Of a stretch of 37,671 nt of DNA, positions 1 through 7,652 are shown piece after piece. A program made the position numbers and the translations under genes. The stretch spans positions 1-37,671 of the forward strand of contig JAFGNH010000065.1 in NCBI GenBank assembly GCA_016927115.1, written 5' to 3'. The stretch's first letter is position 1; every line of letters begins with the position of its first letter. The notes beneath the pieces were generated by a model, which saw nothing but the letters and a program-made list of their open reading frames with translations, was not told the DNA's origin and searched no databases. Source of the stretch: Anaerolineales bacterium (GTDB lineage Bacteria; Chloroflexota; Anaerolineae; Anaerolineales; E44-bin32).

Positions 1-1
1 C

Positions 2-922
2 TACGCATGGGAAACCTGTGCGAATGAGCTGACACAGCTGCTGAATGTGATCTTCGGTAATATCAGTATCCAGACCGGTGTCAAGGTACTCGATATTGAT
101 CTTCCCGAAATTGCCTCTCAAGTCTTCCCTGGGCCTGCCTTTGGAATTCAGGGGCTGCGGAAGATTCACAACGCATATGACAGGCCGTTGATCTGCACAG
201 CTCTCAAACCCATGGGACTCTCTGCCAGCGACCTGGCTGACATGGCTTATGAAATGGCGCTGGGAGGCGTTGACATCATCAAGGATGACCATGGTCTGAG
301 CAACCAGATTTTTGCCCCTTACGAAGAGCGGGTGCAGCGCTGCTGCGAAGCTGTTATTAAAGCTAACAGCATAACCGGTGGGAACACCGCCTACTACCCA
401 AACATCACCGCTCCAGGCCATCAGCTGGTTAAACGAGCTTCTTTCGCTGCCCGAGCTGGTGCTGGCGGTCTGCTGTATGCCCCGGGGCTCTCCGGTTGGG
501 ACACAATCAACTGGCTCCGTACAGAAGGGATAAAACTCCCCATCATGGCTCACCCCACATTCTTCGGGACCTATGTCCTTCATCCGGATATCGGCTTTAC
601 ACACAAAATTCTATACGGTAAACTGACACGACTATGTGGTGCTGATTCAAGCGTCTTTCCAAATTATGGCGGACGTTTTTCATTCACTCAAGACGAATGC
701 CGGTCCATCAAGGAAGGTTGCCAGGAGGACTTCAGCAAGTTTAGATCGATTTTCCCCGCACCCGGCGGCGGAATGAATCTGAACCGCATCCAGGAATTGG
801 TTTCATTCTACGGCAATAATGTCATCCTACTGGTAGGAGGGGACCTTCACCGCGGCGAGTCCATTAGTGCTACTTCACGTCAGTTCCGGGACACAACAGC
901 CCTTGCTGTCACCAAATTATAG
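2..922 (+). CDS. RuBisCO-like protein (form IV), 5'-truncated by window edge
   Basis: The reading frame is open to the first base, so the true start and N-terminal domain lie outside the window; a GTG at 47 is internal. The visible part is the RuBisCO large-subunit C-terminal barrel. The first catalytic-lysine motif appears as ALKPMGL (about 200-220). The carbamylated-lysine motif reads GGVDIIKDDHGL (about 263-298), where genuine RuBisCO has KDDE, so the third metal ligand is His instead of Glu. MAHPTFFG sits where the active-site His is expected, and the loop-6 region reads PAPGGGM without the catalytic Lys. These changes exclude carboxylation and place it among RuBisCO-like proteins, whose known members are enolases, isomerases or decarboxylases in methionine salvage or acid-sugar catabolism. 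It is followed after 9 bp by a sugar-type regulator, which suggests carbohydrate catabolism. Exact reaction unknown. Confidence 0.9.
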   Translation, partial: YAWETCANELTQLLNVIFGNISIQTGVKVLDIDLPEIASQVFPGPAFGIQGLRKIHNAYDRPLICTALKPMGLSASDLADMAYEMALGGVDIIKDDHGLSNQIFAPYEERVQRCCEAVIKANSITGGNTAYYPNITAPGHQLVKRASFAARAGAGGLLYAPGLSGWDTINWLRTEGIKLPIMAHPTFFGTYVLHPDIGFTHKILYGKLTRLCGADSSVFPNYGGRFSFTQDECRSIKEGCQEDFSKFRSIFPAPGGGMNLNRIQELVSFYGNNVILLVGGDLHRGESISATSRQFRDTTALAVTKL

Positions 923-931
923 GAGAACCAT

Positions 932-1879
932 ATGTCCACTGAAGATCAACTGGACCTGATGACGATTGCTTCCTGGCTATACTACGAAGAAGGCTTGAAC
1001 CAGGAAGAAATTTCCCAGGAGTTAAGTATGAACCGGGTCGGAGTCACACGCCTGCTCCAGAAAGCCCGCAATCTGGGAATTATTAAATTCACAATCACCC
1101 GGCCGCTGCCCCGCGACTATGAAACAGCCAGAGAAATCGAAAAACGTTTTGGGATCAAACGGGCAATTGTTGTCCCCGCACACCCGGATGAAGAACAAAC
1201 GATGGACGCTATCGGAAAAGCTGGAGCCCAGTTCCTTGAGCACTCACTTTTTAATGGCTGCAAACTCGGTATGGCGTGGAGCCATACTGTCAGTAAAATC
1301 GCGGACCATCTTAATCTGATCACACCGGGTCGATCGATCGAGATCGTGGAACTGGCCGGCACAACACTTGTCAGTGGAGTTGTCTACAACATCACCTGCC
1401 GGATCGCTGAAATGCTCTCCGCTCCCTTGAACGGCATGCCAGTCCCGGTTGTAGTCAGCAATACGGAAGCGCGTGAAGCTATCCTGAAGGAAGTGAATAT
1501 TTCTGCTGCGCTGCGCGCTGCAGCCAGTGCGGATATCGCCCTGGTCGGGATTGGTTCAATGATGGAAGCCGGATCTATTGTTCAAACCGGGTTTATGACC
1601 GAAGATGAAAAAGCAGATCTCTCCAGCAGGGGAATAGTTGGTGAAATATTAATGCGCTTTTTCGATCAGGATGGCCGGCATGTCGTTACCAACCTGGATG
1701 ATCGCGTGATCGGAATCCAGTGGGAAGAGATGCAAGGCATTCCGCTTATCGTTGGCATGGTGACTGGTTCCACCAAACTCCCTGCCATCATTGGATCGCT
1801 GAGAGGAAAAATAATCCGGGTCCTGATTACCGACAGCCGTACAGCCGAGGAAATCCTGCGGGAAGACTCTGCAGGATGA
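932..1879 (+). CDS. SorC/DeoR-type sugar-binding transcriptional regulator
   Basis: A 315-residue regulator. An N-terminal helix-turn-helix (about residues 23-50, LNQEEISQELSMNRVGVTRL) is followed by a SorC-type effector domain (about 60-312) with the family's G-x-A-G and LGMAWS segments. SorC-family regulators bind phosphorylated sugars and control catabolic operons. Start ATG 932 has an AGGAG site 6 bases upstream. The gene lies 9 bp after the RuBisCO-like gene and overlaps the following hydrolase by ATGA, so it is probably co-transcribed with the genes it controls; autoregulation is inferred. The effector is likely a phosphorylated intermediate of the pathway containing the RuBisCO-like enzyme. 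Confidence 0.9.
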   Translation: MSTEDQLDLMTIASWLYYEEGLNQEEISQELSMNRVGVTRLLQKARNLGIIKFTITRPLPRDYETAREIEKRFGIKRAIVVPAHPDEEQTMDAIGKAGAQFLEHSLFNGCKLGMAWSHTVSKIADHLNLITPGRSIEIVELAGTTLVSGVVYNITCRIAEMLSAPLNGMPVPVVVSNTEAREAILKEVNISAALRAAASADIALVGIGSMMEAGSIVQTGFMTEDEKADLSSRGIVGEILMRFFDQDGRHVVTNLDDRVIGIQWEEMQGIPLIVGMVTGSTKLPAIIGSLRGKIIRVLITDSRTAEEILREDSAG

Positions 1880-3606
1880 CAGGTATGGCAGATATGACAG
1901 GCAGCGATATTCTTGTTCATCCAAGCATACTCATCCCGATGCGTGATGGGATTCGTCTTTCCACGCTGATCCTGCGCCCGGCGCAGCCAGGTCGTTTTCC
2001 TGTCCTGCTGGCCAGGACCCCGTATGGAAAAACCAATGAAATGCCGAACTTTCTGCTGAACGCAGTCAGGAAAGGTTATGTAATCGCTGTGCAAGACGTG
2101 CGCGGTACCGGCGAATCCGAAGGATCGTTTCTTCCCCTGCAGTCTGAAAAGGATGATGGTTTCGATACGCTTCAGTGGCTTACTGAACAAGAGTACACCC
2201 TGCCACGTATCGGCATGTTTGGCGGCTCCTATGTTGGATTTACACAGTTCGCCGCTGCCGCATCTGAGCATCCAGCGTTGGCCACTATCACCCCACGAGT
2301 GTGCACAAATAACCCCGGGGACTTCTGGGATAACGGCCGGGGGGCTTTCCCTTTTCAGGCCTGGCTTGAATGGACCTCCTCCGCGGTACTTTCCCAAGCA
2401 GCACTGCGTGGACCAGAATCAATACGGGATCAGTTTTTCCAGTTCAACCGCACGATGCTGGAGGGTTATTCCTCCGGCAAAGCCTATCAGACTCTGCCAC
2501 TTGAGGCATACCCATTCCTGGGTGATCAACGCCTTTCCCCTTTCCCCCTACAGGTCCTTGAATCCTTCGGCCACCCAGAGGCTCACATCCCAATCCCGAC
2601 TGATTCAATGCCGGCCATCCCGACACTGTTTATCGGTGGATGGTATGATCCGCTTACAACCCGGCATCTGAGCTCCTGCACCATACCATCCGGTCAAACC
2701 CCCATGCGCCTGCTGATCGGCCCATGGGATCATAGTGCGGACAGCCAGGTGATTGGCGATCTGGATTTCGGCTTCCATGCCAGCCCCTGGATCCTGAACC
2801 TGCCTGATATTCTGCTGAAGTGGTTTGATTTCGTGATAAAAGGCATGAAGAACGAATTCAGTGAGAAGCCTCCGGTTCATATCTTCAGGATGGGTGCCAA
2901 TCAATTCAATAATTTCTCATCCTGGCCTCCCGAAGATACGATAGAAGAGTGTATGTATCTCCACAGCGGCGGACAGGCAAACACATGCCATGGTAACGGT
3001 ACGCTCTCCAGGTTCCCACCCGAAATAGAGCCACCAGACCGGTATACCTATGACCCTGCGGATCCTGTGCCCTCTACGGGCGGTGCGCTCCTGCGCAGCC
3101 CGCTGGTGAAAACCGGCCCCAGGGATCAATCGAGGGTTGAATCCCGCCCTGACGTACTGGTGTATACCAGCACACCGATTGAGGAGCCTCTGACTGCTGC
3201 CGGAGCAGTACAGCTCACGCTGCATGTGAGTAGTAGTGCACTGGACACCGATTTTACCGCCAGGCTGCTCGATGTCCATCCGAATGGAAGATCATTCAAC
3301 ATCCTCCAGTCTCACTTCCGCATGCGCTATCGAGACCCTTTTGCAAGTCCAGCGCCTATCGTCCCCGGCGAGAAATACCGTATCGAGATGAACCTGGGTG
3401 CTACATTCCATACTTTTCTTCCCGGTCACAGTATCCGCCTCGATATCAGTTCAAGTGATTTTCCTTATACCCTGCGGAACCTGAACACCTATGAACCTCT
3501 GCTGGAACAGAAAACATGGACCACTGCACTGAATACGCTATATCATGCACAGGATATCCCATCCTTCCTGTGCTTAAATATTCTGCAGCAGAAGATGACT
3601 GCATGA
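1876..3606 (+). CDS. CocE/NonD-family (S15) alpha/beta hydrolase
   Basis: A 576-residue protein of the X-Pro dipeptidyl-peptidase / cocaine-esterase family. It has an alpha/beta-hydrolase core with the nucleophile elbow GGSYVG (Ser118), a probable catalytic Asp258 in GGWYDP and His286 in GPWDHS. The spacing nearly matches cocaine esterase (117/259/287). After a helical lid there is a C-terminal jelly-roll domain (about residues 310-576) typical of the family. No signal peptide is visible. The start at 1876 is chosen because its ATG overlaps the regulator's TGA (ATGA coupling); the frame is open further upstream but lies inside the regulator gene, and ATGs at 1885 and 1894 are alternatives. 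The stop overlaps the next gene the same way. The substrate, an ester or amide, cannot be read from sequence. Confidence 0.9.
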   Translation: MTGMADMTGSDILVHPSILIPMRDGIRLSTLILRPAQPGRFPVLLARTPYGKTNEMPNFLLNAVRKGYVIAVQDVRGTGESEGSFLPLQSEKDDGFDTLQWLTEQEYTLPRIGMFGGSYVGFTQFAAAASEHPALATITPRVCTNNPGDFWDNGRGAFPFQAWLEWTSSAVLSQAALRGPESIRDQFFQFNRTMLEGYSSGKAYQTLPLEAYPFLGDQRLSPFPLQVLESFGHPEAHIPIPTDSMPAIPTLFIGGWYDPLTTRHLSSCTIPSGQTPMRLLIGPWDHSADSQVIGDLDFGFHASPWILNLPDILLKWFDFVIKGMKNEFSEKPPVHIFRMGANQFNNFSSWPPEDTIEECMYLHSGGQANTCHGNGTLSRFPPEIEPPDRYTYDPADPVPSTGGALLRSPLVKTGPRDQSRVESRPDVLVYTSTPIEEPLTAAGAVQLTLHVSSSALDTDFTARLLDVHPNGRSFNILQSHFRMRYRDPFASPAPIVPGEKYRIEMNLGATFHTFLPGHSIRLDISSSDFPYTLRNLNTYEPLLEQKTWTTALNTLYHAQDIPSFLCLNILQQKMTA

Positions 3607-4691
3607 AGAATTATCAGAACGCTGTCTTCTGGATATCAACTGTTTGCATTCTATGGGGTGCCGCAGCCCTCGCGCTGATTTTCGTCTTACTTGCTTTCCT
3701 GCCTCCCATTGTGGCTGCTGTTCTGTTCGGCCTGGCTTCGATAGTTTCACTAACCCTGATCCTGTCAACAACTTCCAGTCTGAATCCTGCCCGGAAAGCG
3801 GCAGCCGTATTGAACCGAAAGAAGATCGCATCCTCCCAACTCTCACTCAAACCGATCTCCCGCCTACGATTGCTGCCGTTGGTTGAGTATTACACTGTCG
3901 ACCCTGTTCTTTCATCCTCTTTCGCCGTTTCCTACTATCTGGAAACTGACGAGGACCGGATCCTATTCGATCTGGGGATTAAACTGTGGGAGGAAGATGA
4001 AGCTGTTCTGTATCGGAACGCCCGCACGTTGAATGCTCAAGGGAAATTCTCACTCGAGAAGGTTGACTGTATCGTCAACTCCCATGCCCATAATGACCAC
4101 CTGGCAGCCAGGCCGGATGAGACCATTCTCTCCGAGCCGGATAACCCACTGCAGGGCAAACCATTCTACGCTGTCGAAAAGCTTGATGTCAGAGGCGGCG
4201 GGCTCAAACTCATCGAACAACCTGCCCTGATCTCGCCAACAGCCGGATCAACCGGCCCGTTGATATCGGTATTGTTTATCGCCGGCCCGGTCAGGGAGCA
4301 AAGCCTGGTGTTCCATCTGGCAGGCAGAGGGCTGGTGCTGATCATCGGATGCGGCCACCCGGGCGTGCGGTTGATCATCGAGGCGAGCGAGCAGATCTTC
4401 GGTGAAAAGGTATGGGGAATAATTGGAGGATTGCATTATCCCGTCACAACAGACCGAACCCACATGGGCAGGTTCTTCCATCCACAGCAACTTATTGGCG
4501 GTCCACAATCTTATCCCTGGTTTCCAATTTCAAAACGACAGGTTAAGCAGGATATATACTATCTGCAGCACAAAGGGATACAGTATCTGGCTATCTCAGC
4601 TCATGACAGCTGTGATTGGACACTCCAGCACTTTAAGGACAGCAAGATACCATCTCAAGTCGTAAAAATCGGGGAGGAAATCGTATTATAA
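3603..4691 (+). CDS. Membrane-anchored metallo-beta-lactamase-fold hydrolase
   Basis: A 362-residue protein with two N-terminal transmembrane helices (about 8-32 and 35-56) followed by an MBL-fold domain. The metal-binding motif HAHNDH is at residues 161-166, with further probable ligands in GCGHPG and in AHDSCDW near the C-terminus. The GCGHPG pattern resembles the dihydropterin/RFA-P-synthase-like branch of MBL proteins rather than glyoxalase II; this branch call is tentative. ATG 3603 overlaps the hydrolase stop codon (ATGA), so the four genes from 2 to 4691 appear to be one coupled operon. The domain after the helices could face either side of the membrane. Substrate unknown. Confidence 0.82.
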   Translation: MKNYQNAVFWISTVCILWGAAALALIFVLLAFLPPIVAAVLFGLASIVSLTLILSTTSSLNPARKAAAVLNRKKIASSQLSLKPISRLRLLPLVEYYTVDPVLSSSFAVSYYLETDEDRILFDLGIKLWEEDEAVLYRNARTLNAQGKFSLEKVDCIVNSHAHNDHLAARPDETILSEPDNPLQGKPFYAVEKLDVRGGGLKLIEQPALISPTAGSTGPLISVLFIAGPVREQSLVFHLAGRGLVLIIGCGHPGVRLIIEASEQIFGEKVWGIIGGLHYPVTTDRTHMGRFFHPQQLIGGPQSYPWFPISKRQVKQDIYYLQHKGIQYLAISAHDSCDWTLQHFKDSKIPSQVVKIGEEIVL

Positions 4692-4836
4692 GCCCTTGAG
4701 ATCAGGTATTCCTCTGAGCAATCCCGGATAGTGTGGCTCTATGTATGCTGTTGATATTGTATGGTTTGAGTATGATGCTTGCTCGAACTGCACGAAAGAA
4801 AAGTACGGAACTATTAATTCCATAAGGAGAAATTCC

Positions 4837-5010
4837 ATGATAGGAAAATTAGGTTGGCCCGAATTACTAATCCTGTTGGCCATTGTTGTTCTTGTTTTCG
4901 GTGTTGGTCGGATCGGTAAAATAGCCGGTGAACTCGGCTCTGGAATTCAAGCTTTCCGAAAAGGATTGGAAGAAAAGAAGCCCGATGAACCTACGGATAA
5001 ACAAGCATAA
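4837..5010 (+). CDS. tatA: Twin-arginine translocase subunit TatA
   Basis: A 57-residue TatA/E-type protein: a short N-terminal transmembrane helix (GWPELLILLAIVVLVFG), a hinge, an amphipathic helix with GRIGKIAGELGSGIQAFRKG, and a short charged tail. TatA oligomers help move folded proteins with RR signal peptides across the membrane. ATG 4837 is preceded by AAGGAG 8 bases upstream (4824-4829), which decides the start over the in-frame ATG at 4741. A TatB-like gene follows after 48 bp; tatC is not in the window. The 145 bp upstream contain no convincing promoter. Confidence 0.92.
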   Translation: MIGKLGWPELLILLAIVVLVFGVGRIGKIAGELGSGIQAFRKGLEEKKPDEPTDKQA

Positions 5011-5058
5011 CTCTCTGTTCTGCTCACATTTTTCCCAGGTATCCATACAAGGTACAGG

Positions 5059-5439
5059 ATGGCTATGAATATATTAAACATCGGTGGATTGGAACTGACC
5101 TTCATCATCGTTCTTGCTTTGATTATTATGGGCCCGAATGACATTGTCAGATCCGCCAGAACTGCGGCCCAATGGGTTAAAAAGATCAAAAGTAATCGAT
5201 ACTGGCAAGAGATTCTTAGGACTACTTCAGAAATCCGAGATCTCCCCAATAAAATAATGGCTGAAAGCGGTTTGGAAGAAGCCGTACAGTCCATGAATCT
5301 TCTTTCGCAAAACCTTCAACATGACCTCCGGTCTGAGGTCTCTCTGCATCCACGGTCTTCGATAACGCTTCGGGATCATAATGCTGTACAGAATTACACA
5401 GAGAAGAAGGATATAACGGAGGAAATATCAAAAAGTTGA
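5059..5439 (+). CDS. TatB-like / TatA-family protein
   Basis: A 126-residue protein with the TatA/B layout: an N-terminal hydrophobic helix (residues 7-24, beginning IGGLELTFIIVLAL), the Gly-Pro hinge (MGPNDI, 25-26), an amphipathic helix rich in Arg and Lys, and a long polar C-terminal tail. The length and the Glu in the membrane segment favour TatB over TatA, although the two are hard to separate in this phylum. Start at ATG 5059, with ATG 5065 as an alternative; the ribosome binding site is weak. The tail beyond about residue 90 has no recognisable domain. Confidence 0.8.
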   Translation: MAMNILNIGGLELTFIIVLALIIMGPNDIVRSARTAAQWVKKIKSNRYWQEILRTTSEIRDLPNKIMAESGLEEAVQSMNLLSQNLQHDLRSEVSLHPRSSITLRDHNAVQNYTEKKDITEEISKS

Positions 5440-5888
5440 TCTAGGACAATCCAATACTTCATTAGAAAAGCTCCAAGAACTCAGCCGCTTTTTCCAGAGA
5501 TACCAGAAGATATACTGCTCTCTTTCCAACAGGCCGTTCCTTTATCTGCCATGCGGGTTTATCCGAATATAACTGGTTCTCTCGGGAACGGTGGGATTTA
5601 CACTCCGAGTATTCTATGTGCCTTCTCCACTGCCGCAGGAAAGATAAAGCCAGCCGAGTAGATGAGAATTCTTGATCTGAGATATAAACAATAGTCCAAC
5701 TACTTTCTCTCTTATTTGTAATACCGGCAGATGGCCTGGATTTCTGATTAAAACGAGTCCCCATATTGTATTCAAATCTTCTTTTCTATAGCAATAAAGT
5801 CATTAAATAGTATCCCGGGAATCCCAATATTATCTGGCCTCCTCATAATCTCCCGGGAAAGCCCTCACCAGCATCTTACCCGGCTATT

Positions 5889-5908
5889 CTGTACCAATAT
5901 TAGTACAG
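5889..5908. promoter_or_regulatory. Near-perfect 20-bp palindrome (operator candidate)
   Basis: CTGTACCAATATTAGTACAG: arms CTGTAC/GTACAG around an AATATT centre, symmetric except for one C/A pair. It lies in the AT-rich gap about 270 bp before the HI0933-type gene. The size and symmetry suit a dimeric repressor; which protein binds is unknown. Confidence 0.4.
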
Positions 5909-5926
5909 TTGAATATGAATACTATA

Positions 5927-5939
5927 CACATTATATGTG
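5927..5939. promoter_or_regulatory. 13-bp palindrome
   Basis: CACATTATATGTG, arms CACAT/ATGTG around TAT, lies 18 bp after the 20-bp palindrome. It may be part of the same control region. Confidence 0.3.
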
Positions 5940-6054
5940 ACATACAGGATCCCATAAATATCCATCTGCCCGGCCGCGGGGAGAGGCGAGCGCCGTGAGT
6001 TGCCCGATCCTTTGCCACACGCCATGAATTCAGGCAAGAAATTTTGCAAAGTAT

Positions 6055-6068
6055 GCAATAATTATTGC
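6055..6068. promoter_or_regulatory. Perfect 14-bp palindrome
   Basis: GCAATAATTATTGC is fully self-complementary and sits about 110 bp before the flavoprotein start codon. It is a candidate operator; function unproven. Confidence 0.35.
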
Positions 6069-6179
6069 GGGGACGTATACAGATCTATCTAGCCTGCAGC
6101 AGTGCGGTTACAATACAGAAGTACCGGTTCAGGACAGTGGCTGGAATTCTATATTTTATGATGAAAGAAGCGGGAAAAA

Positions 6180-7466
6180 ATGCAGGGAAGAAAAAAAGTA
6201 GTGGTAATCGGTGGAGGGCCGGCAGGGCTGATGGCGGCGGGACAGGCATCTGAACAAGGCGCTGATGTGATTCTCCTGGAAAAGAACCACCGCCCTGCCA
6301 GAAAACTTCGCATCACAGGTAAAGGCCGGTGCAATCTGACCAACACCGCCCCACTTACCGAATTCATCACTAATTATGGAAAAAACGGACGATTCCTCCG
6401 GTCAGCCTTCTCAAGATTTTTCTCCACCGAACTGCTCGAGTTTTTCGATAAACTTGGAGTGAAAACAGAGAGTGAACGCGGCGGCCGGATCTTCCCGGTC
6501 AGCAACCAGGCACAGGACGTTGTCGATTCACTTGTCACCTGGGCAAAGAATAACGGCGTCGAAATCCGAACAAATGCAGCCGTGAAGCGTATCAAGATCG
6601 GTGAAGAAAATGCTCTCTCTGTCATTGTCTCCGATCCTGAACGAAACAACCCGACATACGAACTCAATGCTGATGCGGTAATCCTGGCAGTTGGTGGAAC
6701 ATCCTATCCCAGCACCGGTTCCACGGGAGACGGATACCGCATCGCTGCCGAACTTGGGCACACAATCATCCCGGTGCGCCCTGCCCTCGTTCCACTGCGA
6801 ACTGCAGGGGAAACTGCTCAGAAGCTGCAGGGGTTGAGTCTGAAAAATATTGAAGTGCTGGTGTATATAGAAAACCAGCTGGCGGATCGCGCTTTCGGAG
6901 AAATGCTGTTCACACATTTCGGTATCTCAGGCCCGATCATTCTTACCCTGAGCCGGAGTATTGTAGATGCCCTCCTGGAAAACAAACGGGTCAGCATTGG
7001 AATAGATCTGAAACCCGCCCTCGATCAGGAAAAACTGGATGCCCGCCTCCGCCGCGATCTGGATGAGTACGGCAGACGTACCTTTAAACACATCCTCGCA
7101 GGCCTTCTTCCGCGCAAGCTTATCGAAGTATGCATCGACCAGGTTTCCATCCCTGCCGACAAACCAGGCCATCAGATTACTTCGGAGGAACGTGAACGTC
7201 TGCGCTGCTGGCTCAAGGATTTCCGTCTCGAGATTACAGAGCCCATGCCCATCAGCACGGCACTTGTTACTGCCGGTGGTATTCACCTTAAAGAGATCAA
7301 TCCGAAAACTATGGAATCCCGGTTGATCCCGGATGTTTTTTTCGCTGGCGAGATCCTTGATCTGGACGGAGATACCGGGGGATACAACCTGCAGGCGGCT
7401 TTTTCAACTGGATGGGTTGCAGGAAACGCTGCAGCAGCAAAATTACTATCCCCCCCTTCCCCGTAA
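6180..7466 (+). CDS. HI0933/BaiN-family FAD-dependent oxidoreductase
   Basis: A 428-residue flavoprotein. The N-terminal FAD-binding Rossmann motif is VVVIGGGPAGLMAA (about residues 7-20), followed by the family segment GKGRCNLTN. The C-terminal FAD-contact region reads GEILDLDGDTGGYNLQAAFSTG, which is diagnostic for HI0933-like NAD(P)/FAD-dependent oxidoreductases. Length is normal for the family. Physiological substrates are mostly unknown; the bile-acid reductase BaiN is one characterised relative. Start ATG 6180 follows a purine-rich but weak ribosome binding site. It stands alone, 186 bp before the cation ATPase. No oddities in the core motifs. Confidence 0.9.
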   Translation: MQGRKKVVVIGGGPAGLMAAGQASEQGADVILLEKNHRPARKLRITGKGRCNLTNTAPLTEFITNYGKNGRFLRSAFSRFFSTELLEFFDKLGVKTESERGGRIFPVSNQAQDVVDSLVTWAKNNGVEIRTNAAVKRIKIGEENALSVIVSDPERNNPTYELNADAVILAVGGTSYPSTGSTGDGYRIAAELGHTIIPVRPALVPLRTAGETAQKLQGLSLKNIEVLVYIENQLADRAFGEMLFTHFGISGPIILTLSRSIVDALLENKRVSIGIDLKPALDQEKLDARLRRDLDEYGRRTFKHILAGLLPRKLIEVCIDQVSIPADKPGHQITSEERERLRCWLKDFRLEITEPMPISTALVTAGGIHLKEINPKTMESRLIPDVFFAGEILDLDGDTGGYNLQAAFSTGWVAGNAAAAKLLSPPSP

Positions 7467-7601
7467 ACCCCGTCACCACTTCACCAATACGTCAGCTTAT
7501 TGTCGGTGGTATAAAAAAGACAGGCTGGTAAAATCATTATGGTGAAAACATACCCTTTCTACCGGTAATAACGAGTACGTTGTGAGTAGAATCAACTCCG
7601 T

Positions 7602-7621
7602 CAGTTGTCCGAACACAACTG
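7602..7621 (+). promoter_or_regulatory. Inverted repeat in the leader of the cation ATPase gene
   Basis: CAGTTGT and ACAACTG are separated by 6 bases, ending 31 bp before the ATPase start codon. It could be an operator or an RNA hairpin just ahead of the Shine-Dalgarno site (7632-7640). An extended -10-like TGGTATAAA occurs at 7507-7515, without a good -35, so transcription may start upstream of the repeat. Confidence 0.35.
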
Positions 7622-7652
7622 CCTTATTTGCAGGAAGGAGCATTAGTACATT

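Larger units (their letters stand above)
5440..6179. other. 740-bp region without a convincing gene
   Basis: No reading frame here looks like a real gene. The longest, 5462-5764 on the - strand (100 codons), has no recognisable motif and no ribosome binding site. Short open stretches on the + strand directly after the TatB-like gene (about 5435-5572 and 5530-5680, in different frames) could be remnants of a decayed or frameshifted gene. From about 5770 the DNA becomes AT-rich and carries three palindromes (5889-5908, 5927-5939, 6055-6068), as expected for a regulatory region ahead of the flavoprotein gene. Confidence 0.6.

Noticed and set aside
2..922. True CO2-fixing RuBisCO
   Set aside because: The metal-ligand Glu is replaced (KDDH), the loop-6 Lys is missing and no Calvin-cycle genes are nearby.
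1720..1875. Longer start for the CocE-type hydrolase
   Set aside because: The extra 52 residues overlap the regulator gene in another frame and do not resemble the family; the ATGA overlap at 1876 is the natural start.
3516..3602. Longer start for the MBL protein
   Set aside because: The extension lies inside the hydrolase gene and would place polar residues before the first membrane helix; ATG 3603 overlaps the preceding stop.
5462..5764. A 100-codon - strand reading frame in the large gap
   Set aside because: No recognisable domain, no Shine-Dalgarno site, odd composition; kept only as a possible remnant in the region note.
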